Origin: Nemertoderma westbladi
Lineage: Eukaryota; Xenacoelomorpha; Nemertodermatida; Nemertodermatidae
Reading direction: 5' to 3'
Assembly: GCA_032718475.1 (NCBI GenBank)
Contig: JAUCBJ010006414.1
Location: forward strand, 45,265 to 109,264
Length of the DNA: 64,000 nucleotides
A model generated the notes under the pieces. That model was not told the origin of the DNA. It was given only the letters and a program-made list of their open reading frames with translations, and did no database searches. Shown in pieces: positions 56,761 to 64,000 of the stretch. The position numbers and the translations under genes are program-made. Within the stretch, counting starts at the first letter, position 1, and the number at the start of each line of letters is the position of its first letter.

Positions 56761-59700
56761 ACACACTCGACATAATAATGCAGTTCAACAAACTTCTCCC
56801 AAGTACACACTCGACATAATAATGCAGTTCAACAAACTTCTCCCGAGTACACACTCGACATAATAATGCAGTTCAACAAACTTCTCCCAAGTACACACTC
56901 GACATAATAATGCAGTTCAACAAACTTCTCCCCCACAGTCACATAATAATGCAGTTCAACAAACTTCTCCCAAGTACACACTCGACATAATAATGCAGTT
57001 CAACAAACTTCTCCCAAGTACACACTCGACATAATAATGCAGTTCAACAAACTTCTCCCAAGTACACACTCGACATAATAATGCAGTTCAACAAACTTCT
57101 CCCGAGTACACACTCGACATAATAATGCAGTTCAACAAACTTCTCCCCCACAGTCACATAATAATGCAGTTCAACAAACTTCTCCCGAATACACACTCGA
57201 CATAATAATGCAGTTCAACAAACTTCTCCCAAGTACACACTCGACATAATAATGCAGTTCAACAAACTTCTCCCAAGTACACACTCGACATAATAATGCA
57301 GTTCAACAAACTTCTCCCAAGTACACACTCGACATAATAATGCAGTTCAACAAACTTCTCCCAAGTACACACTCGACATAATAATGCAGTTCAACAAACT
57401 TCTCCCAAGTACACACTCGACATAATAATGCAGTTCAACAAACTTCTCCCAAGTACACACTCGACATAATAATGCAGTTCAACAAACTTCTCCCAAGTAC
57501 ACACTCGACATAATAATGCAGTTCAACAAACTTCTCCCAAGTACACACTCGACATAATAATGCAGTTCAACAAACTTCTCCCAAGTACACACTCGACATA
57601 ATAATGCAGTTCAACAAACTTCTCCCCCACAGTCACATAATAATGCAGTTCAACAAACTTCTCCCAAGTACACACTCGACATAATAATGCAGTTCAACAA
57701 ACTTCTCCCAAGTACACACTCGACATAATAATGCAGTTCAACAAACTTCTCCCAAGTACACACTCGACATAATAATGCAGTTCAACAAACTTCTCCCAAG
57801 TACACACTCGACATAATAATGCAGTTCAACAAACTTCTCCCAAGTACACACTCGACATAATAATGCAGTTCAACAAACTTCTCCCAAGTACACACTCGAC
57901 ATAATAATGCAGTTCAACAAACTTCTCCCAAGTACACACTCGACATAATAATGCAGTTCAACAAACTTCTCCCCCACAGTCACATAATAATGCAGTTCAA
58001 CAAACTTCTCCCAAGTACACACTCGACATAATAATGCAGTTCAACAAACTTCTCCCAAGTACACACTCGACATAATAATGCAGTTCAACAAACTTCTCCC
58101 AAGTACACACTCGACATAATAATGCAGTTCAACAAACTTCTCCCAAGTACACACTCGACATAATAATGCAGTTCAACAAACTTCTCCCAAGTACACACTC
58201 GACATAATAATGCAGTTCAACAAACTTCTCCCAAGTACACACTCGACATAATAATGCAGTTCAACAAACTTCTCCCAAGTACACACTCGACATAATAATG
58301 CAGTTCAACAAACTTCTCCCAAGTACACACTCGACATAATAATGCAGTTCAACAAACTTCTCCCAAGTACACACTCGACATAATAATGCAGTTCAACAAA
58401 CTTCTCCCAAGTACACACTCGACATAATAATGCAGTTCAACAAACTTCTCCCGAGTACACACTCGACATAATAATGCAGTTCAACAAACTTCTCCCCCAC
58501 AGTCACATAATAATGCAGTTCAACAAACTTCTCCCAAGTACACACTGTCACATAATAATGCAGTTCAACAAACTTCTCCCAAGTACACACTCGACATAAT
58601 AATGCAGTTCAACAAACTTCTCCCAAGTACACACTGTCACATAATAATGCGGTTCAACAAACTTCTCCCGAATACACACTGTCACATAATAATGCAGTTC
58701 AACAAACTTCTCCCAAGTACACACTGTCACATAATAATGCGGTTCAACAAACTTCTCCCCCACAGTCACATAATAATGCAGTTCAACAAACTTCTCCCAA
58801 GTACACACTCGACATAATAATGCAGTTCAACAAACTTCTCCCAAGTACACACTCGACATAATAATGCAGTTCAACAAACTTCTCCCGAATACACACTGTC
58901 ACATAATAATGCAGTTCAACAAACTTCTCCCAAGTACACACTGTCACATAATAATGCAGTTCAACAAACTTCTCCCAAGTACACACTCGACATAATAATG
59001 CAGTTCAACAAACTTCTCCCAAGTACACACTGTCACATAATAATGCAGTTCAACAAACTTCTCCCAAGTACACACTGTCACATAATAATGCAGTTCAACA
59101 AACTTCTCCCAAGTACACACTCGACATAATAATGTAGTTCAACAAACTTCTCCCAAGTACACACTCGACATAATAATGCAGTTCAACAAACTTCTCCCAA
59201 GTACACACTCGACATAATAATGCAGTTCAACAAACTTCTCCCAAGTACACACTCGACATAATAATGTAGTTCAACAAACTTCTCCCAAGTACACACTCGA
59301 CATAATAATGCAGTTCAACAAACTTCTCCCAAGTACACACTCGACATAATAATGTAGTTCAACAAACTTCTCCCAAGTACACACTCGACATAATAATGCA
59401 GTTCAACAAACTTCTCCCAAGTACACACTCGACATAATAATGCAGTTCAACAAACTTCTCCCAAGTACACACTCGACATAATAATGCAGTTCAACAAACT
59501 TCTCCCAAGTACACACTCGACATAATAATGCAGTTCAACAAACTTCTCCCAAGTACACACTCGACATAATAATGCAGTTCAACAAACTTCTCCCAAGTAC
59601 ACACTCGACATAATAATGCAGTTCAACAAACTTCTCCCAAGTACACACTCGACATAATAATGCAGTTCAACAAACTTCTCCCGAATACACACAGTCACAT

Positions 59701-61000
59701 AATAATGCAGTTCAACAAACTTCTCCCAAGTACACACTCGACATAATAATGCAGTTCAACAAACTTCTCCCAAGTACACACTCGACATAATAATGCAGTT
59801 CAACAAACTTCTCCCAAGTACACACTCGACATAATAATGCAGTTCAACAAACTTCTCCCAAGTACACACTCGACATAATAATGCAGTTCAACAAACTTCT
59901 CCCAAGTACACACTCGACATAATAATGCAGTTCAACAAACTTCTCCCGAATACACACTGTCACATAATAATGCAGTTCAACAAACTTCTCCCAAGTACAC
60001 ACTCGACATAATAATGCAGTTCAACAAACTTCTCCCAAGTACACACTCGACATAATAATGCAGTTCAACAAACTTCTCCCAAGTACACACTCGACATAAT
60101 AATGCAGTTCAACAAACTTCTCCCAAGTACACACTCGACATAATAATGCAGTTCAACAAACTTCTCCCAAGTACACACTCGACATAATAATGCAGTTCAA
60201 CAAACTTCTCCCGAGTACACACTCGACATAATAATGCAGTTCAACAAACTTCTCCCCCACAGTCACATAATAATGCAGTTCAACAAACTTCTCCCAAGTA
60301 CACACTGTCACATAATAATGCAGTTCAACAAACTTCTCCCAAGTACACACTCGACATAATAATGCAGTTCAACAAACTTCTCCCAAGTACACACTGTCAC
60401 ATAATAATGCGGTTCAACAAACTTCTCCCGAATACACACTGTCACATAATAATGCAGTTCAACAAACTTCTCCCAAGTACACACTGTCACATAATAATGC
60501 GGTTCAACAAACTTCTCCCCCACAGTCACATAATAATGCAGTTCAACAAACTTCTCCCAAGTACACACTCGACATAATAATGCAGTTCAACAAACTTCTC
60601 CCAAGTACACACTCGACATAATAATGCAGTTCAACAAACTTCTCCCGAATACACACTGTCACATAATAATGCAGTTCAACAAACTTCTCCCAAGTACACA
60701 CTGTCACATAATAATGCAGTTCAACAAACTTCTCCCAAGTACACACTCGACATAATAATGCAGTTCAACAAACTTCTCCCAAGTACACACTGTCACATAA
60801 TAATGCAGTTCAACAAACTTCTCCCAAGTACACACTGTCACATAATAATGCAGTTCAACAAACTTCTCCCAAGTACACACTCGACATAATAATGTAGTTC
60901 AACAAACTTCTCCCAAGTACACACTCGACATAATAATGCAGTTCAACAAACTTCTCCCAAGTACACACTCGACATAATAATGCAGTTCAACAAACTTCTC
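56761..61000 (+). repeat. Type C-rich sub-array with CCCCCACAG units
   Basis: Long runs of the 44-bp type C unit are interrupted by single CCCCCACAG 39-mers near 56930, 57145, 57621, 57968, 58494 and 60254. The step from 57621 to 57968 is 347 bp, equal to one 39-mer and seven 44-mers. Each type C unit has a TCGA, so this is the region richest in TaqI sites. Confidence 0.87.
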
Positions 61001-61002
61001 CC
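58205..61002 (+). repeat. Duplication, 1,760-bp offset
   Basis: About 58205-59242 recurs at about 59965-61002. The shared block holds a CCCGAGTAC unit, a CCCCCACAG unit, two GCGG-headed units separated by a GCAG-headed B unit, and a GTAG-headed C unit. No difference was noticed by eye. The blocks are separated by about 720 bp of mostly type C units, so this is a dispersed and not strictly tandem duplication. Confidence 0.87.
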
Positions 61003-64000
61003 GAATACACACTGTCACATAATAATGCAGTTCAACAAACTTCTCCCAAGTACACACTCGACATAATAATGCAGTTCAACAAACTTCTCCCAAGTACACA
61101 CTCGACATAATAATGCAGTTCAACAAACTTCTCCCGAATACACACTGTCACATAATAATGCAGTTCAACAAACTTCTCCCAAGTACACACTCGACATAAT
61201 AATGCAGTTCAACAAACTTCTCCCAAGTACACACTCGACATAATAATGCAGTTCAACAAACTTCTCCCGAATACACACTGTCACATAATAATGCAGTTCA
61301 ACAAACTTCTCCCGAATACACACTGTCACATAATAATGCAGTTCAACAAACTTCTCCCGAATACACACTGTCACATAATAATGCAGTTCAACAAACTTCT
61401 CCCAAGTACACACTCGACATAATAATGCAGTTCAACAAACTTCTCCCAAGTACACACTCGACATAATAATGCAGTTCAACAAACTTCTCCCGAATACACA
61501 CTGTCACATAATAATGCAGTTCAACAAACTTCTCCCAAGTACACACTGTCACATAATAATGCAGTTCAACAAACTTCTCCCAAGTACACACTCGACATAA
61601 TAATGCAGTTCAACAAACTTCTCCCGAATACACACTGTCACATAATAATGCAGTTCAACAAACTTCTCCCAAGTACACACTCGACATAATAATGCAGTTC
61701 AACAAACTTCTCCCAAGTACACACTGTCACATAATAATGCAGTTCAACAAACTTCTCCCAAGTACACACTCGACATAATAATGCAGTTCAACAAACTTCT
61801 CCCAAGTACACACTCGACATAATAATGCAGTTCAACAAACTTCTCCCGAATACACACTGTCACATAATAATGCAGTTCAACAAACTTCTCCCAAGTACAC
61901 ACTGTCACATAATAATGCAGTTCAACAAACTTCTCCCAAGTACACACTCGACATAATAATGCAGTTCAACAAACTTCTCCCAAGTACACACTCGACATAA
62001 TAATGCAGTTCAACAAACTTCTCCCGAATACACACTGTCACATAATAATGCAGTTCAACAAACTTCTCCCAAGTACACACTCGACATAATAATGCAGTTC
62101 AACAAACTTCTCCCAAGTACACACTCGACATAATAATGCAGTTCAACAAACTTCTCCCAAGTACACACTCGACATAATAATGCAGTTCAACAAACTTCTC
62201 CCGAATACACACTGTCACATAATAATGCAGTTCGACAAACTTCTCCCAAGTACACACTCGACATAATAATGCAGTTCAACAAACTTCTCCCGAATACACA
62301 CTGTCACATAATAATGCAGTTCAACAAACTTCTCCCAAGTACACACTCGACATAATAATGTAGTTCAACAAACTTCTCCCAAGTACACACTGTTACATAA
62401 TAATGCAGTTCAACAAACTTCTCCCGAATACACACTGTCACATAATAATGCAGTTCAACAAACTTCTCCCAAGTACACACTGTCACATAATAATGCAGTT
62501 CAACAAACTTCTCCCAAGTACACACTGTCACATAATAATGCAGTTCAACAAACTTCTCCCGAATACACACTCGACATAATAATGCAGTTCAACAAACTAC
62601 TCCCGAATACACACTGTCACATAATAATGCAGTTCAACAAACTTCTCCCGAATACACACTGTCACATAATAATGCAGTTCAACAAACTTCTCCCAAGTAC
62701 ACACTCGACATAATAATGCAGTTCAACAAACTTCTCCCGAATACACACTGTCACATAATAATGCAGTTCAACAAACTTCTCCCGAATACACACTGTCACA
62801 TAATAATGCAGTTCAACAAACTTCTCCCAAGTACACACTCGACATAATAATGCAGTTCAACAAACTTCTCCCGAATACACACTGTCACATAATAATGCAG
62901 TTCAACAAACTTCTCCCAAGTACACACTGTCACATAATAATGCAGTTCAACAAACTTCTCCCGAATACACACTCGACATAATAATGCAGTTCAACAAACT
63001 TCTCCCAAGTACACACTCGACATAATAATGCAGTTCAACAAACTTCTCCCGAATACACACTGTCACATAATAATGCAGTTCAACAAACTTCTCCCAAGTA
63101 CACACTCGACATAATAATGCAGTTCAACAAACTTCTCCCGAATACACACTGTCACATAATAATGCAGTTCAACAAACTTCTCCCAAGTACACACTGTCAC
63201 ATAATAATGCAGTTCAACAAACTTCTCCCGAATACACACTGTCACATAATAATGTAGTTCAACAAACTACTCCCGAATACACACTGTCACATAATAATGC
63301 AGTTCAACAAACTTCTCCCGAATACACACTGTCACATAATAATGCAGTTCAACAAACTTCTCCCGAATACACACTCGACATAATAATGCAGTTCAACAAA
63401 CTACTCCCGAATACACACTGTCACATAATAATGCAGTTCAACAAACTTCTCCCGAATACACACTGTCACATAATAATGCAGTTCAACAAACTTCTCCCGA
63501 ATACACACTCGACATAATAATGCAGTTCAACAAACTTCTCCCGAATACACACTCGACATAATAATGCAGTTCTACAAACTTCTCCCGAATACACACTGTC
63601 ACATAATAATGCAGTTCAACAAACTTCTCCCAAGTACACACTCGACATAATAATGCAGTTCAACAAACTTCTCCCAAGTACACACTCGACATAATAATGC
63701 AGTTCAACAAACTTCTCCCAAGTACACACTCGACATAATAATGCAGTTCAACAAACTTCTCCCAAGTACACACTCGACATAATAATGCAGTTCAACAAAC
63801 TTCTCCCAAGTACACACTCGACATAATAATGCAGTTCAACAAACTTCTCCCAAGTACACACTCGACATAATAATGCAGTTCAACAAACTTCTCCCAAGTA
63901 CACACTCGACATAATAATGCAGTTCAACAAACTTCTCCCAAGTACACACTCGACATAATAATGCAGTTCAACAAACTTCTCCCGAATACACACTCGACAT
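61003..64000 (+). repeat. Mixed A/B/C sub-array to the window end
   Basis: A, B, C and D units are mixed, with CTACTC-headed type A units returning near 62595, 63266 and 63411. Single oddities are CAGTTCGACAAAC near 62230 and CAGTTCTACAAAC near 63570. The last part, from about 63610, is a run of type C units ending in a type D unit cut by the window edge. Confidence 0.85.

Larger units (their letters stand above)
1..64000 (+). repeat. Satellite array, 44/45-bp monomer, fills the window
   Basis: Every line of the window is made of one monomer family in direct head-to-tail order. The left part of the unit is ATAATAATGCAG followed by TTCAACAAACTTCT. The right part varies and gives lengths of 45, 44, 39, 40 or 46 bp. 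The 45-bp type A unit has 17 A, 13 C, 11 T and 4 G, so it is about 38% GC and strongly C-over-G on this strand. No unit was seen on the opposite strand and no foreign sequence interrupts the array. Both window ends fall inside units, so the array extends beyond them. The organisation is that of eukaryotic satellite DNA. The species and chromosomal location cannot be told from the sequence. No gene, RNA gene, promoter or terminator is supported anywhere in it. Confidence 0.98.

Noticed and set aside
1-64000. CRISPR-like array of regular short repeats
   Set aside because: There are no unique spacers: the units are directly joined and the variable part takes only a few recurrent states. There are no cas genes.
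1-64000. tRNA-like B box (GGTTCAACAAACT in GCGG units)
   Set aside because: It only partly fits GGTTCGANNCC, there is no A box at the right distance, and no cloverleaf can be drawn. The shared GTTCA is short.
1-64000. CENP-B-box-like word on the - strand of type A units (ATTCGGGAGAAGTTTGT)
   Set aside because: It has TTCG and the central A in the right places for NTTCGNNNNANNCGGGN, but has TTTG where CGGG is needed. Type B and C units lose the TTCG as well. The match is too weak to call a centromere signal.
1-64000. Telomeric or subtelomeric repeat
   Set aside because: No TTAGGG-, TTTAGGG- or TTAGG-type tract was seen on either strand, and the monomer is far longer than a telomere repeat.
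1-64000. G-quadruplex or terminator hairpins
   Set aside because: GGGAGAAG occurs once per unit on the - strand, so G-runs are too far apart for a quadruplex. The AGTT-CAACA-AACT arms are only 4 bp and have no T-tract, so no terminator is supported.
1-64000. Bacterial plasmid iteron or replication-origin array
   Set aside because: Iteron arrays have a few to tens of units beside a rep gene. Here about 64 kb of repeats occur with no gene at all, which fits eukaryotic satellite DNA far better.

Overview
The whole 64-kb window is one uninterrupted satellite-DNA array. It is built from a short monomer repeated head to tail, always in the same orientation, roughly 1,450 times. I see no unique sequence, gene, RNA gene, mobile element or inverted unit, and both window edges cut through the array, so the true array is longer. 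This organisation points to a eukaryotic nuclear genome (heterochromatin of centromeric, pericentromeric, subtelomeric or sex-chromosome type). The sequence alone does not identify the species or the chromosomal site.

The monomer has a constant left part (ATAATAATGCAG, then TTCAACAAACTTCT) and a variable right part. The right part sets the length. Type A (45 bp) carries CCCGAATAC and ends CTGTCAC. Type B (45 bp) carries CCCAAGTAC and ends CTGTCAC. Types C and D (44 bp) carry CCCAAGTAC or CCCGAATAC and end CTCGAC. Type E (39 bp) has CCACCACAG or CCCCCACAG before TCAC. Type F (40 bp) has CCACCACACTCGAC. Rare 40- and 46-bp forms also occur. Substitutions in the constant part (GCAG/GCGG/GTAG, CTTCTC/CTACTC, CAACAAAC/CACTGAAC/CACCAAAC) act as local family markers.

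Layout. 1-3.8 kb: mixed units with a private CACTGAAC variant. 3.8-5.9 kb: runs of type A with CCCCCACAG units. 5.9-8.9 kb: an 84-bp E+A dimer. 8.9-15 kb: GCGG-marked higher-order repeats, including a 1,090-bp 25-mer. 15-19.4 kb: an 89-bp A+C dimer. 19.4-31.4 kb: B, C and D mixtures with 534-bp 12-mers. 31.4-33 kb: a 262/436-bp repeat. 33-40.2 kb: a domain with no 44-mers. 40.2-42 kb: GTAGTTCACC-marked units. 42-45.7 kb: type F units in a 1,051-bp 24-mer. 45.7-51.9 kb: CTACTC-rich, with a 357-bp tandem duplication. 51.9-53.6 kb: a TTATAC patch. 53.6-56.8 kb: a 446-bp repeat. 56.8-61 kb: type C-rich, with a 1-kb segment duplicated at 1,760-bp spacing. 61-64 kb: mixed.

Long open reading frames (up to about 1,570 codons) exist, but they follow from repeat arithmetic: 45 and 39 are multiples of three and these units happen to be open in three of six frames. 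I annotate no CDS. The main interest lies in the array's evolution (local families, nested duplications, recombinant junction units), in the frame-preserving length classes, and in a perfect inverted repeat with nuclear-receptor-element geometry limited to the first 3.6 kb.
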